NCBI RefSeq assembly: GCF_002875705.1 | Contig: NZ_MCZZ01000143.1 | Coordinates: 29,688 to 93,687 of the forward strand | Direction of reading: 5' to 3' | Source of the DNA: Vibrio sp. 10N.261.45.E2 | GTDB lineage: Bacteria > Pseudomonadota > Gammaproteobacteria > Enterobacterales > Vibrionaceae | Length of the DNA: 64,000 bases | In this document: positions 16,533 through 26,893 of the stretch, in pieces | Layout: each line of letters begins with the position of its first letter | Position numbering within the stretch: the stretch's first letter is position 1 | Notes under the pieces: generated by a model | Database searches by the model: none | What the model saw: the letters and a program-made list of their open reading frames with translations, nothing else | Told to the model about the DNA's origin: nothing | Translations under genes and position numbers: made by a program

Positions 16533-17252
16533 ATGAGTATAAAAATAACAACGCAGCAAATTTCAATGCGCTACAAAGAGCGTGTTTTGTTCCACATTCC
16601 CGAATTGTCGATCGGTCCAAACGATGCCATTTATCTCAAGGGAGACAATGGTGTTGGTAAAACGACCCTACTTAAAATCTTGTCTGGATTAATTCAGCCG
16701 AGCTCTGGGCGTATTCAGTCGCCAACCCAGAGCTGGCAGCAAAAACTGTTTCCTCGACTCAAGTTCAAAGACATTATCTACCTGCATCAAACCCCCTATC
16801 TTTTTGATGGCTCGGTGTACCAAAATGTCGCTTATGGCATTCGCTTTAACAAAGAGAGCCAAAAAGATAAGCGAGCTCAAATAATTAATGCATTGAGAAT
16901 GGTAGGTTTAGAAACCTTGGCAGATGAGCACATCTCTGTGCTATCTGGTGGTGAGCGTCAACGCGTAGCGATGGCACGAGCTTGGATTCTTAAGCCTTCA
17001 ATCTTGCTTATGGATGAACCAAGTGCTTCTTTAGACAAAGAATCTATTGAAAGATTGGTGATTATGGCCGAAGATCTTCTTCAGAGAGGCGCGAGTTTGG
17101 TCATCACCAGTCACCAGACTAACGCGTTAACCGATTTATGTAAGAAGCAGTGGTGGATCAAAGACAACACTTTGACTGAATCACCGCTTCTTCAAGTTAT
17201 TAAAAAGAACAAAGCACAAGAGAATATTTATGTTGCTTCCAACGCAAACTAG
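16533..17252 (+). CDS. tupC: Tungstate ABC transporter ATP-binding protein TupC
   Basis: A 239-residue ABC ATPase that powers the TupB channel. Walker A is G-D-N-G-V-G-K-T-T near residue 37, the signature [14 protein letters not shown] near 136, and Walker B I-L-L-M-D-E-P-S near 158, followed by the switch histidine in T-S-H-Q. Its 3' end overlaps mobA by 23 bases, tying metal uptake to cofactor synthesis in one transcript. Confidence 0.88.
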   Translation: MSIKITTQQISMRYKERVLFHIPELSIGPNDAIYLKGDNGVGKTTLLKILSGLIQPSSGRIQSPTQSWQQKLFPRLKFKDIIYLHQTPYLFDGSVYQNVAYGIRFNKESQKDKRAQIINALRMVGLETLADEHISVLSGGERQRVAMARAWILKPSILLMDEPSASLDKESIERLVIMAEDLLQRGASLVITSHQTNALTDLCKKQWWIKDNTLTESPLLQVIKKNKAQENIYVASNAN

Positions 17253-17814
17253 TTGGGTTATTTTGGCTGGCGGACAGGCCAGCCGTATGGGCGGAAAAGA
17301 TAAAGGGCTCGTTGAGCTCAACGGTTCTCCGCTTATTCAATACGTTATAAACAAGCTGTCACAACAAGATGTCAGCATCACTATCAATGCCAATCGTAAC
17401 TTAGACAGTTACCAAGCATTTGCTCCGGTTGTTTCCGATTCTTTCCCTGACTATCCAGGCCCGCTGGGTGGCATTCATGCTGGCCTTAAAAACGCGAGCA
17501 CAGACTGGGTTGGCTTTGTCCCTTGCGACAGCCCACAAATCAGTGATGACCTTGTTGAACGTTTTTGTTCTGCAGTCAAAGAAGACAGCGACATTCTTGT
17601 CGCGCATGATGGCGAATTCAAGCAACCTGTATTCACCCTCTTCCACAAACGTGTTCTGCCAAAGTTAGAAGCGTTTTTGGAACGTGGTGACCGTAAAATC
17701 ATCTTGCTATACAAAGAGTGTGTCACGGAATATGTCGATTTTAGCGACTCACCTAACTGCTTTGTAAACCTCAACACGCCAGAAGAACTCACCCAATTCG
17801 GAACGCTTCAATAA
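17230..17814 (+). CDS. mobA: Molybdenum cofactor guanylyltransferase MobA
   Basis: A 194-residue nucleotidyltransferase that joins GMP from GTP to molybdopterin, giving the MGD (bis-MGD) cofactor used by formate dehydrogenase. The N-terminal nucleotide-binding motif [16 protein letters not shown] is intact at about residues 11-26, and P-G-P-L-G-G follows near 77. The start overlaps tupC and the stop shares a base with the start of the next gene. Cytoplasmic, usual length. Confidence 0.93.
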   Translation: MLLPTQTSWVILAGGQASRMGGKDKGLVELNGSPLIQYVINKLSQQDVSITINANRNLDSYQAFAPVVSDSFPDYPGPLGGIHAGLKNASTDWVGFVPCDSPQISDDLVERFCSAVKEDSDILVAHDGEFKQPVFTLFHKRVLPKLEAFLERGDRKIILLYKECVTEYVDFSDSPNCFVNLNTPEELTQFGTLQ

Positions 17815-19631
17815 TGAAAGATTCAAAACAACGCCCTAACCTTCCTTTATTGGGCTTTGCTGCTTATAGCGGTACAGGCAAAACGACCGTACTTGAAGCC
17901 CTGCTTCCTTTATTGACTGACGCGGGTTTAAAAGTTGGCGTGTTAAAACATGCTCACCACGATTTTGATGTTGATAAGCCGGGTAAAGACAGCTATCGCT
18001 TGCGTAAAGCGGGCGCGAACCAAATGTTGATCGCATCTCGTAACCGTCATGTCATGATGACAGAAACACCAGAAGCCGAAGCTGACTTTGATTACCTACT
18101 TACTCGTTTTAATACCAACACGCTTGACCTGATTTTGGTTGAAGGCTGTAAGAACATCGCTTTCCCTAAAATCGAGCTTCACCGTGATGAAGTAGGCAAA
18201 CCTTGGTTGTACCCAAACGACAACAACATTATCGCTATTGCAGCAGACAGCCAAGTTGAATCAGACTTGCCACAAATGACGATCAGCGACTTAGAAGCGA
18301 TTCGTGATTTCATTATCGATTATGCTCAGTCGTTCGACTCTACTTCGAAAACAAATAAAGTCGCTTCGTGTGCATCTTCAAAAGACAACACGCCAGTTGT
18401 GTGTTGTGATTCTTTCTCTCCTGCAGGCTTAACGGTTACTCAAGGCCAACAAAAGATTGTTGATAGCATTGACGCGCTCGATCTAGCAGAGAGTGTTGAA
18501 TTAGTGCAAGCCTACGGTCGAGTATTGGCTGAAGATGTAATTTCACCAATCAACGTTCCTCAGAACACGAACTCGGCAATGGATGGCTACGCAATTCGTA
18601 GTGAAGATTTAGATCTTGATAGCTACAACATCGTTGCTGAAGTTATGGCGGGTCATAGCTATGAGCAAACTGTTCAACAAGGTGAAGCGGTTAAGATCAT
18701 GACGGGTGCACCAATGCCTCAAGGCGTTGACGTAGTCGTAATGCGTGAACAAGCCGTTCAAGATGGCGACAAAGTTAGCTTCCCTGATGCTAAAATCTCG
18801 GTTGGACAAAATGTCCGTATGGCCGGTGAAGATTTAGAAATCGGCCAACCTGTCTTTACTCGTGGCACACGCATTGAGGCACCAGAAATGGGCATGATGG
18901 CGTCGTTAGGTTTTGGTACCTGCCCTGTTCTACGTAAAGTAAAAGTAGGTGTGTTCTCGACGGGTGATGAAGTTCAAGCTCCGGGTTGCGAGCAAAAACC
19001 AAACTCTATCTACGACTCAAACCGTTTTACTATTATCGGTATGCTTCAAAAGCTTGGCTGTGACATCATTGATTACGGCATCATTGAAGATGATGAGCAA
19101 AAAATGATGGATGTCCTGCACGCTGCTTCTTTAGAAACGGATATGGTTCTTACTTCTGGTGGTGTGTCTGTTGGTGATGCCGATTACATTAAGCTTGCGT
19201 TAGATAAGCTGGGTGAAATCAACTTCTGGCGTATCAATATGCGCCCAGGTCGGCCATTGGCTTACGGTAAAATTGAAAACAAACCTTTCTTTGGTTTGCC
19301 GGGTAACCCAGTTGCGGTGATGGTGTCGTTCATTAACTTTGTAGAACCTGCAATTCGTAAGCTACAAGGTCAAACTAACTGGACACCAGTGAAAGCAAAC
19401 GCGGTTGCAACAGAGCAATTACGTTCTCGCCAAGGTCGCACTGAGTTCAGCCGTGGTGTGTTCTCAATGAACGAATCTGGTGTGCTTGAAGTGAAGACGA
19501 CGGGTAAACAAGGTTCAGGTATTCTACGCTCAATGAGCGAAGCAAACTGCTTAATTGAAATCTCGCCAGCGGTTGATACCGTAAAAGTTGGCGAGACGGT
19601 AACGATCATTCCACTTCAAGGTCGTGTTTAA
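17814..19631 (+). CDS. MobB-MoeA fusion protein
   Basis: A 605-residue two-domain enzyme. Residues 1-170 are MobB, a GTP-binding adaptor for MobA, with Walker A A-Y-S-G-T-G-K-T-T at about 17-25 and the K-H-A-H-H-D-F motif near 45. A linker at about 170-200 carries several Cys. Residues 200-605 are MoeA (molybdopterin molybdotransferase), with N-S-A-M-D-G-Y-A, M-T-G-A-P-M-P, S-T-G-D-E, T-S-G-G-V-S-V-G-D-A-D-Y and G-L-P-G-N-P-V-A. MoeA inserts molybdate (or tungstate) into adenylylated molybdopterin. MobB and MoeA are separate in E. coli. It ends the tup-mob-moe operon at the terminator at 19704. Confidence 0.92.
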   Translation: MKDSKQRPNLPLLGFAAYSGTGKTTVLEALLPLLTDAGLKVGVLKHAHHDFDVDKPGKDSYRLRKAGANQMLIASRNRHVMMTETPEAEADFDYLLTRFNTNTLDLILVEGCKNIAFPKIELHRDEVGKPWLYPNDNNIIAIAADSQVESDLPQMTISDLEAIRDFIIDYAQSFDSTSKTNKVASCASSKDNTPVVCCDSFSPAGLTVTQGQQKIVDSIDALDLAESVELVQAYGRVLAEDVISPINVPQNTNSAMDGYAIRSEDLDLDSYNIVAEVMAGHSYEQTVQQGEAVKIMTGAPMPQGVDVVVMREQAVQDGDKVSFPDAKISVGQNVRMAGEDLEIGQPVFTRGTRIEAPEMGMMASLGFGTCPVLRKVKVGVFSTGDEVQAPGCEQKPNSIYDSNRFTIIGMLQKLGCDIIDYGIIEDDEQKMMDVLHAASLETDMVLTSGGVSVGDADYIKLALDKLGEINFWRINMRPGRPLAYGKIENKPFFGLPGNPVAVMVSFINFVEPAIRKLQGQTNWTPVKANAVATEQLRSRQGRTEFSRGVFSMNESGVLEVKTTGKQGSGILRSMSEANCLIEISPAVDTVKVGETVTIIPLQGRV

Positions 19632-19703
19632 TTGAAGTTTCAATGACCTAAATTGACTTAGCAGCTTTTTAATTGACTAGAAGCTGTTTGCCAAAACATA
19701 GAT

Positions 19704-19748
19704 GAAGCCCCTTCTATCGAGCTTTCGATGTTACGGGGCTTTCTTTTC
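19704..19748 (+). terminator. Terminator of the tup-mobA-mobB/moeA operon
   Basis: GAAGCCCC ... GGGGCTTTC with an inner ATCGA/TCGAT arm, followed by TTTTC. Confidence 0.8.
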
Positions 19749-19907
19749 GTTTGGTACAGGACAACCTGTTCGTTCCTTAAAAGACAGAAAGCTTAAATAG
19801 CGATAAGCCTAAAGAACGATAATCTTAAGATTTCTTACCATTACCTTGAGCCACGTACGGTTTTTATGTAGAGTGCGCGCAAAGTAATAATTCTATTGGA
19901 GAGCACC

Positions 19908-20174
19908 ATGGCTCGTACCATTCTGTACACTTACAAAGATGAAGACAAAGAGTTACTGTTTTCAAAACAAGAACACCGCACGATCCAAGAAGCTGTAGCT
20001 GCAGCTGAAGGTATCGACATCACTGAGTATCTAAAAACTGAGCAGCAGCTTGAGTTGATTTCAGATACTAAAGCGGTTCGCAACTACCAAGACAACTACT
20101 TCCGCAAGCTAGGCTTTACTAAGCTTACGTTGAAGCAAAAAGACAACCTTGGTGTTGGTAAAAAGAAGAAGTAA
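19908..20174 (+). CDS. DUF2960-like small protein
   Basis: An 88-residue basic soluble protein (MARTILYTYKDEDKELLFSK at its start; ends G-V-G-K-K-K-K). It resembles the Vibrionales family DUF2960 from memory; no function is known. I start at the ATG 19908-19910, preceded by TTGGAGAGCACC; the TTG four codons earlier is part of that ribosome site. It stands alone with its own terminator at 20280-20317. Confidence 0.75.
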   Translation: MARTILYTYKDEDKELLFSKQEHRTIQEAVAAAEGIDITEYLKTEQQLELISDTKAVRNYQDNYFRKLGFTKLTLKQKDNLGVGKKKK

Positions 20175-20279
20175 GTCCTCTGACTCTTTTTCTTGATATG
20201 TAGCTTCTAGCTTTTCGCTTGTACTTAAGCTCTAAGAGCTAAAGAAACGAAAACACTGAACTACGAAAGCTTGAATATA

Positions 20280-20317
20280 AAAAATGCCGCAACCTCTTTC
20301 GAGATTGCGGCATTTTT
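20280..20317. terminator. Bidirectional terminator
   Basis: AAAATGCCGCAA ... TTGCGGCATTTTT: a 12-bp stem with A and T runs on both sides, between the DUF2960-like gene and nagK, which converge. Confidence 0.85.
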
Positions 20318-20353
20318 ATTTATGCTTTTAACTAGCTTAACGTTAAGTAGCGA

Positions 20354-21262
20354 TTACTTAATGTTAAGGAATGCTGCGCCACGAACGCCGCCTGAATCAC
20401 CATGCTTCGCTTTGATGATCTTAGGGCACTTCGCGACAGACAATAGGTATTTAGGAATACGCTTTGGCATCTCTTCGTAGATAAGCTCGAAGTTTGAAAG
20501 ACCACCACCCAGTGCAACAACATGTGGGTCAAGGCCAGTGAACAAGTTCGCGAAACAGATAGCCAATAGCTCCATGAAACGGTCAACGTGCTCAGCAGCT
20601 TTCGCTTCACCTTCGTTGTACGCTTGAATAATCTCGATCGCTTTCTTCTTCTCGCCGAAGTAGTGCTCGTAAATCAGTTCAAAACCACGACCAGATAGGT
20701 AGCTGTCTAGACAACCTTTCTTGCCACAACCACAACCTAATAGCGGTGCGTTGTCACCAAGGTGGAACCATGCATCGATAGGAAGGCGCATATGGCCTAG
20801 CTCACCGGCTACGTGGTTACGACCAGAGAACACTTTACCTTCGTAAACTAAACCGCCGCCGAAGCCAGTGCCTAGAATTAGGCCCGCTACTGATGGTTCA
20901 TCTTTCAGTTCGTCATCCCACGCTTCAGAAAGCGCAAAACAGTTCGCATCGTTTTCAATTTTTACACTACGACCAATCAGTGCTTCTAGGTCTTTACGTA
21001 GTGGTTTCCCCGTTGAAGCTGGTACGTTAACAACCAGCATAGTGCCGTCGTCAGCGTCTTCCATACCAGGAAGACCAAGACCAATTTTACCTTCGCAAGA
21101 AAATTCGTTGTCGTACTTCTTAACCAAACCGGCAATCGTATCAAGTAGCAGTTGATAATCTTCAGTAGGCGTTGGTACGCGTTCTGTTGCTACTCGCTCA
21201 AGTTTTTCATTGAACGCACCAAATTCAATTTTTGTGCCGCCAACATCGAAGCCGTAATACAT
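20354..21262 (-). CDS. nagK: N-acetylglucosamine kinase NagK (ROK family)
   Basis: A 302-residue ROK-family sugar kinase that phosphorylates N-acetyl-D-glucosamine from chitin or cell-wall recycling at O6. It shows the ATP loop D-V-G-G-T-K at residues 5-10, the substrate segment E-N-D-A-N-C-F-A near 104, the ROK signature region ([11 protein letters not shown]), H-V-A-G-E-L-G-H and the zinc site [10 protein letters not shown]. Length and motifs match NagK. It is monocistronic, with 160 bases upstream before the DTW gene. Confidence 0.9.
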   Translation of the reverse strand: MYYGFDVGGTKIEFGAFNEKLERVATERVPTPTEDYQLLLDTIAGLVKKYDNEFSCEGKIGLGLPGMEDADDGTMLVVNVPASTGKPLRKDLEALIGRSVKIENDANCFALSEAWDDELKDEPSVAGLILGTGFGGGLVYEGKVFSGRNHVAGELGHMRLPIDAWFHLGDNAPLLGCGCGKKGCLDSYLSGRGFELIYEHYFGEKKKAIEIIQAYNEGEAKAAEHVDRFMELLAICFANLFTGLDPHVVALGGGLSNFELIYEEMPKRIPKYLLSVAKCPKIIKAKHGDSGGVRGAAFLNIK

Positions 21263-21425
21263 GAAATCTCTCCAATTTTTCCCTAAATTCGGGCAAATAA
21301 ATTTTTCAAATTAAACATCTAGGGAGCATTATCCATAACACTCCCCCTACAAACCGTGATAGATAACAAACTTATCTCGTGTTTGAATCTGATTGAACAA
21401 CAAGTCAGCACAAAGCGGTTAAAGG

Positions 21426-22166
21426 TTAGAGTGACGTCTCACTTTTAGTGTGCTCTATGAAAGCGTTCAGGCTTGGTTTAGTTGGATCGGACTTATAACG
21501 CGTTTTGCTCAGCATATAGCTTTCGCGAAATGTCTCAAACCACAGCTGTAGAGTCTTAGCGCCCTGCTCTTCACCGGCTTGTTTCAGAACCAAGCTCGCC
21601 ACTTCTGCAGTCGAAAGGTGTTGTTCATTGTCTGACTTACGCATCATGTATTGTGAAACCGATTCTGGTTCTATCGACAACACAGGTAAATCCTGTAAAT
21701 ACTCAGAACGTCTAAAGATACGTCTTGCTTCTCGCCAACTACCATCAATGAAGATCAGCAGTAACGTTTTGTTCGGATCACGCATTTCACCAAGATCAGC
21801 AACCACGCGCGATTTGTCATCGGTATAATCTTCAGGAAAAACCACGACAGGCTGATACTTATCGTTTTTCAACACATCAAGCATCTCTTGATTTGGCTCG
21901 GTTCGGTGCCAAAGATACGCATAGCTGTCTTTAACGGTATCTAGGATTAAACGACCCGTATTACTTGGCTTGAGTATTTCATTATCCGACAAGATCAACA
22001 TGGTCGCGACGTTCGTATTGACGTCTGGTTGATGTTCGCAGATACAGCTGTCTTGTTTGATTTTACAGAACTCACATCGAACCACTTTGCAACCGCGCGC
22101 GTTAAACGGCTTGGTAGAAAGAGACAAACGGTGTTGATATAAACGGTGAAAAGCGTGGATTCTCAT
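21426..22166 (-). CDS. tapT: DTW-domain tRNA-uridine aminocarboxypropyltransferase (TapT/YfiP-like)
   Basis: A 246-residue protein of the DTW family, which adds a 3-amino-3-carboxypropyl group to tRNA uridine (acp3U47 in E. coli TapT). The N-terminus has the family pattern T-K-P-F-x-A-R-G-C followed by a zinc-type cluster C-x2-C-x6-C-x-C near residues 30-41. The D-G-S-W-R-E-A-R-R motif near residue 138 is the DTW region, here with S in place of T. I choose the ATG at 22164-22166; the frame also has a TTG two codons upstream. It is divergent from the next gene. Confidence 0.78.
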   Translation of the reverse strand: MRIHAFHRLYQHRLSLSTKPFNARGCKVVRCEFCKIKQDSCICEHQPDVNTNVATMLILSDNEILKPSNTGRLILDTVKDSYAYLWHRTEPNQEMLDVLKNDKYQPVVVFPEDYTDDKSRVVADLGEMRDPNKTLLLIFIDGSWREARRIFRRSEYLQDLPVLSIEPESVSQYMMRKSDNEQHLSTAEVASLVLKQAGEEQGAKTLQLWFETFRESYMLSKTRYKSDPTKPSLNAFIEHTKSETSL

Positions 22167-22240
22167 GGACAATAACGATAAATCTAGAAAAGTGGCACGA
22201 TTGTACTTACAGTGTCCTTAGAATGATAGAAGGAATTCCC

Positions 22241-23044
22241 ATGCAAGACCCATCACTGCTTCGCCTTGTTTGTTTTATTGTCGTTTTTGGATTGTGTGCG
22301 CTCTGGGAATACCGTTTTCCGCGTAAAACGCTCACTCAAAACAAATGGTTTCGATGGGGAAACAACTTCGCACTGGTTGGTTTGAACAGCTTGCTATTGG
22401 CAACTCTGATTCCTATCGCCGCATTTCAAGCAGCGGTTATTGCACAAGAAAATCAATGGGGTTTGTTTAACATCCTGTCACTTCCGAAAGAACTGACCAT
22501 TTTAATCTGTGTATTGCTACTAGATTGCGCCATTTACCTGCAGCACTTGGTGTTTCACCGTGTTCCTTGGTTGTGGAAGTTACACCGAGTCCACCATGCA
22601 GATTTAGATATCGATGTCACAACTGGAACGCGCTTTCACCCTATAGAAATGATTCTTTCAATGATTATCAAAGTGAGCTTGGTGATCACACTTGGCGTCC
22701 CTATGATTGCGGTCGTGATCTTTGAAATTGTCCTAAATGCCAGTGCGATGTTTAATCACAGTAATGCACGTCTTCCGCTATGGTTTGATAAGCGATTAAG
22801 AAAAGTGATTGTGACACCTGACATGCATCGAGTGCATCACTCTGTGATCGTCAAGGAAACGCATTCAAACTTTGGTTTCTTTTTATCGGTGTGGGACATT
22901 TGGTTTAAGACTTACCGTGCTCAACCCAAGCTTGGTCACGATAAGGTGCAGATTGGTGTGCCCGAGATTCAAGATGGTAAAGAGCAACGTTTAGACTTGA
23001 TGTTGCGTCAGCCCTTTGCACGATTCCCGACAACGAAAGACTAG
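22241..23044 (+). CDS. Sterol desaturase / fatty acid hydroxylase family protein
   Basis: A 267-residue integral membrane di-iron oxygenase. Predicted membrane helices lie near 8-25, 42-66, 82-105 and 140-165. Histidine motifs that bind the two irons are visible: H-L-V-F-H near 106, L-H-R-V-H-H near 118, N-H-S-N near 180 and H-R-V-H-H near 207. The family hydroxylates or desaturates lipids; the substrate cannot be told. The ATG at 22241 has an AGAAGGA ribosome site; an ATG six codons upstream lies before that site. Confidence 0.82.
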   Translation: MQDPSLLRLVCFIVVFGLCALWEYRFPRKTLTQNKWFRWGNNFALVGLNSLLLATLIPIAAFQAAVIAQENQWGLFNILSLPKELTILICVLLLDCAIYLQHLVFHRVPWLWKLHRVHHADLDIDVTTGTRFHPIEMILSMIIKVSLVITLGVPMIAVVIFEIVLNASAMFNHSNARLPLWFDKRLRKVIVTPDMHRVHHSVIVKETHSNFGFFLSVWDIWFKTYRAQPKLGHDKVQIGVPEIQDGKEQRLDLMLRQPFARFPTTKD

Positions 23045-23093
23045 TCTCCGGTTGTCTTTAGCTTATATCGAGTTCAAACCTACCTTGGTACTA

Positions 23094-23136
23094 AAAAACG
23101 CCCTTAGATTCTTTTGAGAATTTAAGGGCGTTTTTG
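23094..23136. terminator. Bidirectional terminator
   Basis: AAAAACGCCCTTA ... TAAGGGCGTTTTTG, a long stem with A and T runs, between the desaturase-family gene and the convergent chemotaxis gene. Confidence 0.85.
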
Positions 23137-23223
23137 TATCGATAACAATATATGTGTAGAGAGCGCTTAAACGAATGTAATTTCAGATTTAAATCAGCAG
23201 ATCGATTACTTCCACACGTTCGC

Positions 23224-25269
23224 TTATTTCAGTACGTATTTATGAAGCATAGCTTGTTGGTGCCCTGCTATTTCTCCGACTTGTTCTGAACTCTCGATCA
23301 TAGATTCAAGTTGCAGTTTAGTATTCTCACCTTGCTCAGATACTCGGGTGATTGAATGCGTAACATCAACAGTGGCACGAGCTTGTTGTTCGGTCGCCAC
23401 CATAATTTGCTCGACACGGCCTTTGATCTGGCTAACCGCGATTTCGATTTTCTCGAAGGCCTGCTTCACATCACCACTGGTTTGCAGTGCATTTGCCATT
23501 TCGCTTCTTGATTCTGTTACAGAAGCGCGTGAGCGATCAGCTGCTGCCACCAGCTCGTTCATCATGTTTCGAATATTGGTCGTTTGCTGGGATGTGCCAC
23601 TCGCTAATTTGCGCACTTCATCTGCAACAACTGCAAAGCCTCGACCTTGTTCACCTGCGCGCGCTGCCTCTATTGCGGCGTTAAGAGCCAATAAGTTGGT
23701 GTTTTCTGCGATGCCGCTGATCATGTCGACCATTTCACGAATCTGTTTCACTCGAGCATCCAAGTCAGCCATCGATTCTTCGTTCATGCTGAGGGATTGG
23801 TCTAAAGCGTGTAAGCGTTGCTGATTCAGACCAACGACCTGGCTGCCATTGACGGATTCATCTTCGGCTATCTGCGCATCGTCGTTTGATGCATTCGAGA
23901 TTCGAGCAATCTCACTAATGGATGCTTCAAGTTCTGTAATTGTAGCGATCATATTCTGTAGCGATTCATTTTGCTCGTTCAAGCTTGAATTGGTTTGCTC
24001 GGCAGCGTCATGGCTTACTTCAGCGGTTTGATAAAGCGTTTCACAGTTGCGCGTTACCAAACGAACCGAGTCAGCGGTTGAATCTACGACCGTATTTAGC
24101 TTCGAAGTAATAGCCTGCAGCTCTCGCGGCCCCAGCAGCTCACTCTGTTTAGAGAAGTCATGATCTGCGAGTAAACTCAGTTGTTGAGTAATGTTTTTAA
24201 GCCCTTTATTCATCCAACGACGTAGTACGAACCATGAGATCACGATGATTACGGCAATCACTAGTCCGCTGATAAACAACACACGGTCGATGTTAGAAAT
24301 AGTTTGATTAACGATGAGCTCGCTTTCATCGATCAGTTGGGAAGCTGTAGAGGAGAGTTGATTTAGCGTGTTGATAACCGTATTTGCTAATGTAATCACT
24401 TGGGCTAGGTTTTGCTCTTGTTGTTGAACCAGTTCCAGCTTCAAAAGAAGCTGTTTGATTACACCTTCTTCGGTAAAGCCTTCTTTCACCATCTCATAGG
24501 GCGCGGTTAAACTCGCGAACTCAGCGATGTCAGGGTGCCAGTCGGCAAAATCGCTATAAGCCAAGTTGAGGCCTGCAATTCGGTTTCTCAATTGACGATA
24601 TTCATCGCGTGCTTTATCAAGGTCAGATTGCATCATCAAGATCAAAAAAGTATTTGCCATAGCAGACGCACTAGACGTGAATCGATTCGCAGCATCGCTC
24701 GCTTCCGGATTGTCTTCAACCAAGAATGAACTGATTCGATTCATTTCTGGCCCAATAGATCCAACACCATAACGGAACTCGCCCATTTTGCTGTCGATTA
24801 AATTTTGTTTACTTTGAATCTCAATTTGCGCCATGAGAACCGTGTTGGTCATGGCTTGCAGCTGTGCCATGTCATCGATAAGGTTTTGTTGTTGCTCTAA
24901 AGAAATCGCATCAGGAAAAGACTGGGAGATAAAAAGAAGTTCCTCTAGCGTGGTGTTACTCTCTGTCGCGAGTTGGTCAATTGAACCCCTAGTCGCGTTT
25001 AATGTATCTAGGTCAGTTGATTGGGTACTGTAGGTAAGGAGCTTTACCTGTTCTAACACGCTTTGCGTCAATTCGGCGTTGTGTAAAGCAAGGGGCAATG
25101 CCTGTTCTGATAGTGCGTCAAAATGTCCCCCGACCCGTTCAACTCCCCGAATGCTCACCATTGATAAAAAACTAACGAGTAAAAGAATGGAAATAAATAC
25201 AGCAGTAACGGTTTGAATGAGCGAGAATGTATAACGTGAGGGTTTTATTGATAAATTTGTGTCAGGCAT
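23224..25269 (-). CDS. Methyl-accepting chemotaxis protein
   Basis: A 681-residue transmembrane receptor. Membrane helices are at about 16-37 and 327-348; the 290-residue periplasmic part between them is all helical and glutamine-rich, suggesting a long helical-bundle sensor. A HAMP-like stretch follows (about 350-400) and then the methyl-accepting coiled coil. The hairpin tip [20 protein letters not shown], which contacts CheA and CheW, is near residue 547. No C-terminal pentapeptide for CheR binding is seen. The ligand is unknown. Monocistronic. Confidence 0.9.
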   Translation of the reverse strand: MPDTNLSIKPSRYTFSLIQTVTAVFISILLLVSFLSMVSIRGVERVGGHFDALSEQALPLALHNAELTQSVLEQVKLLTYSTQSTDLDTLNATRGSIDQLATESNTTLEELLFISQSFPDAISLEQQQNLIDDMAQLQAMTNTVLMAQIEIQSKQNLIDSKMGEFRYGVGSIGPEMNRISSFLVEDNPEASDAANRFTSSASAMANTFLILMMQSDLDKARDEYRQLRNRIAGLNLAYSDFADWHPDIAEFASLTAPYEMVKEGFTEEGVIKQLLLKLELVQQQEQNLAQVITLANTVINTLNQLSSTASQLIDESELIVNQTISNIDRVLFISGLVIAVIIVISWFVLRRWMNKGLKNITQQLSLLADHDFSKQSELLGPRELQAITSKLNTVVDSTADSVRLVTRNCETLYQTAEVSHDAAEQTNSSLNEQNESLQNMIATITELEASISEIARISNASNDDAQIAEDESVNGSQVVGLNQQRLHALDQSLSMNEESMADLDARVKQIREMVDMISGIAENTNLLALNAAIEAARAGEQGRGFAVVADEVRKLASGTSQQTTNIRNMMNELVAAADRSRASVTESRSEMANALQTSGDVKQAFEKIEIAVSQIKGRVEQIMVATEQQARATVDVTHSITRVSEQGENTKLQLESMIESSEQVGEIAGHQQAMLHKYVLK

Positions 25270-25373
25270 GTGAAGTCCAGTTTGACTGCGAAAAGAGATA
25301 TCCTTAAGTTAGTCCGTATACTAGAAGTCCTTGATGACGTTTTTATTTCAGTTTTTTGTCAGAAGAGTTACAT

Positions 25374-25859
25374 ATGAAAATCAGAAAAATGGCTGTAGTT
25401 ACAATAACTTTAGCAACATTGGCTGCTTGTAGCTCGTCACCATCGCCTTCTCAGCTTAGTCAAACTGCTCAGAAGCCCTTATCCAAGTCAGAACAATTGA
25501 CTACCAATGCTTATATGAGCGTGTATGAGCAATGGAAAGGTGTGCCATACCATTTCGGTGGGACATCATTTAGAGGTATAGATTGCTCTGCTTTTGTTCA
25601 AATCGCCGTTCAGAATGCGACTCAACAAGCCCTACCGAGAACCACAAAAGACCAGAGCAAAAAGGGAAAAGAAATAGCGTATGAACAGGCATCGAGTGGT
25701 GACTTGGTATTTTTCAAGACTTCAATGACAGTACGGCACGTAGGCGTTTATTTAGGGAATAATCAATTCCTACATGCTTCGACATCGAAAGGAGTCATTA
25801 TATCGAGATTAGATAACCCTTATTGGGCATCCAAATTTTGGCATTTCAGGCGTTTATAG
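25374..25859 (+). CDS. NlpC/P60-family lipoprotein (MepS-like cell-wall hydrolase)
   Basis: A 161-residue lipoprotein: the signal peptide ends L-A-A-C with lipid-modified Cys19. A single NlpC/P60 peptidase domain follows. The catalytic triad can be placed at Cys71 (G-I-D-C-S-A-F), His122 (V-R-H-V-G-V-Y-L-G) and His134 (F-L-H-A-S). Such enzymes cleave peptidoglycan cross-links, like E. coli MepS (Spr), which is similar in size. I start at ATG 25374; an in-frame TTG six codons upstream is less likely because it precedes the signal peptide. It is divergent from the chemotaxis gene. Confidence 0.88.
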   Translation: MKIRKMAVVTITLATLAACSSSPSPSQLSQTAQKPLSKSEQLTTNAYMSVYEQWKGVPYHFGGTSFRGIDCSAFVQIAVQNATQQALPRTTKDQSKKGKEIAYEQASSGDLVFFKTSMTVRHVGVYLGNNQFLHASTSKGVIISRLDNPYWASKFWHFRRL

Positions 25860-25965
25860 CGGTTTGAAAGATAAACCGCTGGTGACGTAACTTTAGAAGA
25901 TACGACTCAAACGCCCTTTGTTCTTTAACCTGACCCGTTACGACAATAAATGGCCAAACAAACGG

Positions 25966-26310
25966 TTAATCGTACTTAGCAACAGCAGTATCAAACAGGT
26001 TCTTAACTAGCGCGATGTACTCATCAAGGAATACGATTTGTTCGTTAGTCGCTTTCTTAGCCCAAACACCCGCTAACACTTCACCAAGATCCGCTACTAC
26101 GGCATCTGCTTCTTTCAACAGTTGAAAACGAACGCTTGAATGCAATTCAGGGTTTTGCTCGAAAATAGCCATGATGTTCGTTGAAATCATGTCTGTGACG
26201 ATGTCTTCAACACTCTCATTACCTGTATCGCCGTTACTATTGGTAAACACGTCCAGATTAAATGATAGGTGCTCGATCAAAGCCAAATAGCCATCGGTTT
26301 CTACAACCAC
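25966..26310 (-). CDS. DUF3802-like protein
   Basis: A 114-residue acidic, helical soluble protein. It resembles DUF3802, a family of Vibrionales and relatives with no known function; the match is from memory. The start is GTG (26308-26310) with a well-spaced GGAG. No catalytic motif or membrane segment is seen. It is convergent with the NlpC/P60 gene. Confidence 0.7.
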   Translation of the reverse strand: MVVETDGYLALIEHLSFNLDVFTNSNGDTGNESVEDIVTDMISTNIMAIFEQNPELHSSVRFQLLKEADAVVADLGEVLAGVWAKKATNEQIVFLDEYIALVKNLFDTAVAKYD

Positions 26311-26893
26311 AATAATTCTCCGTTTTAAGCCCGAGAGCAGATTAGTACGTATTTGCCTAATACTATGTAAATGCAGCTATTTGTCATCACTTTATTACCC
26401 AAAACCGCATTAAAATGATCCTAGTTAGTATTTCAGCTTAAATCTAAATCAATTTAGCTCTGTGCGTATACCCGCTGACTTAAGTTACAGGTTAAAGCAC
26501 GCGCTACAAAGTGTAAGGCAAACTTTAAAGCAACGTATTGCGCCAGTTAACAATAGCCGTTTAACTTACTCTAAAAGCTCATTTAAATTTATGGGTAGAC
26601 AATAACAAGCTCAAACTACTTTTCCAGTTTGTGGTGTTCAAAACCGTTTCGATTGTGAGACCAGTTCCAAACTACGTCACCATGTCAGATCTCTAATTTA
26701 TGTTTGTATTTCAACGAGCTTGAATCAGTTCGAGTTCACACTTCGGCCAATTGACTCAACATAAGCTAAAGAAGAACTAAGAACATTGACGAGTGCGTCT
26801 ATAAATTGCTCAGATTTATCCTAAACTATTGCTATCAAACAAACAGTATTCCAAAGCTTCAATCTTTTAACTTTCAGTCTTTGAGGATTTCCT
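26311..26893. other. 583-base intergenic region, no gene recognised
   Basis: The spacer lies upstream of both the DUF3802-like gene (minus) and the fructosamine kinase (plus). I see no open frame with a ribosome site, no strong hairpin and no repeat. Its length leaves room for a small RNA or a decayed gene, but nothing in it supports either directly. Confidence 0.4.

Noticed and set aside
18804..18816. Perfect GGACA-N3-TGTCC palindrome
   Set aside because: It lies inside moeA and encodes the conserved V-G-Q-N-V-R segment; no promoter is near, so it is most likely chance.
26311..26893. Possible small RNA or decayed gene in the long spacer
   Set aside because: No promoter-terminator pair, ribosome site or repeat could be identified by eye.
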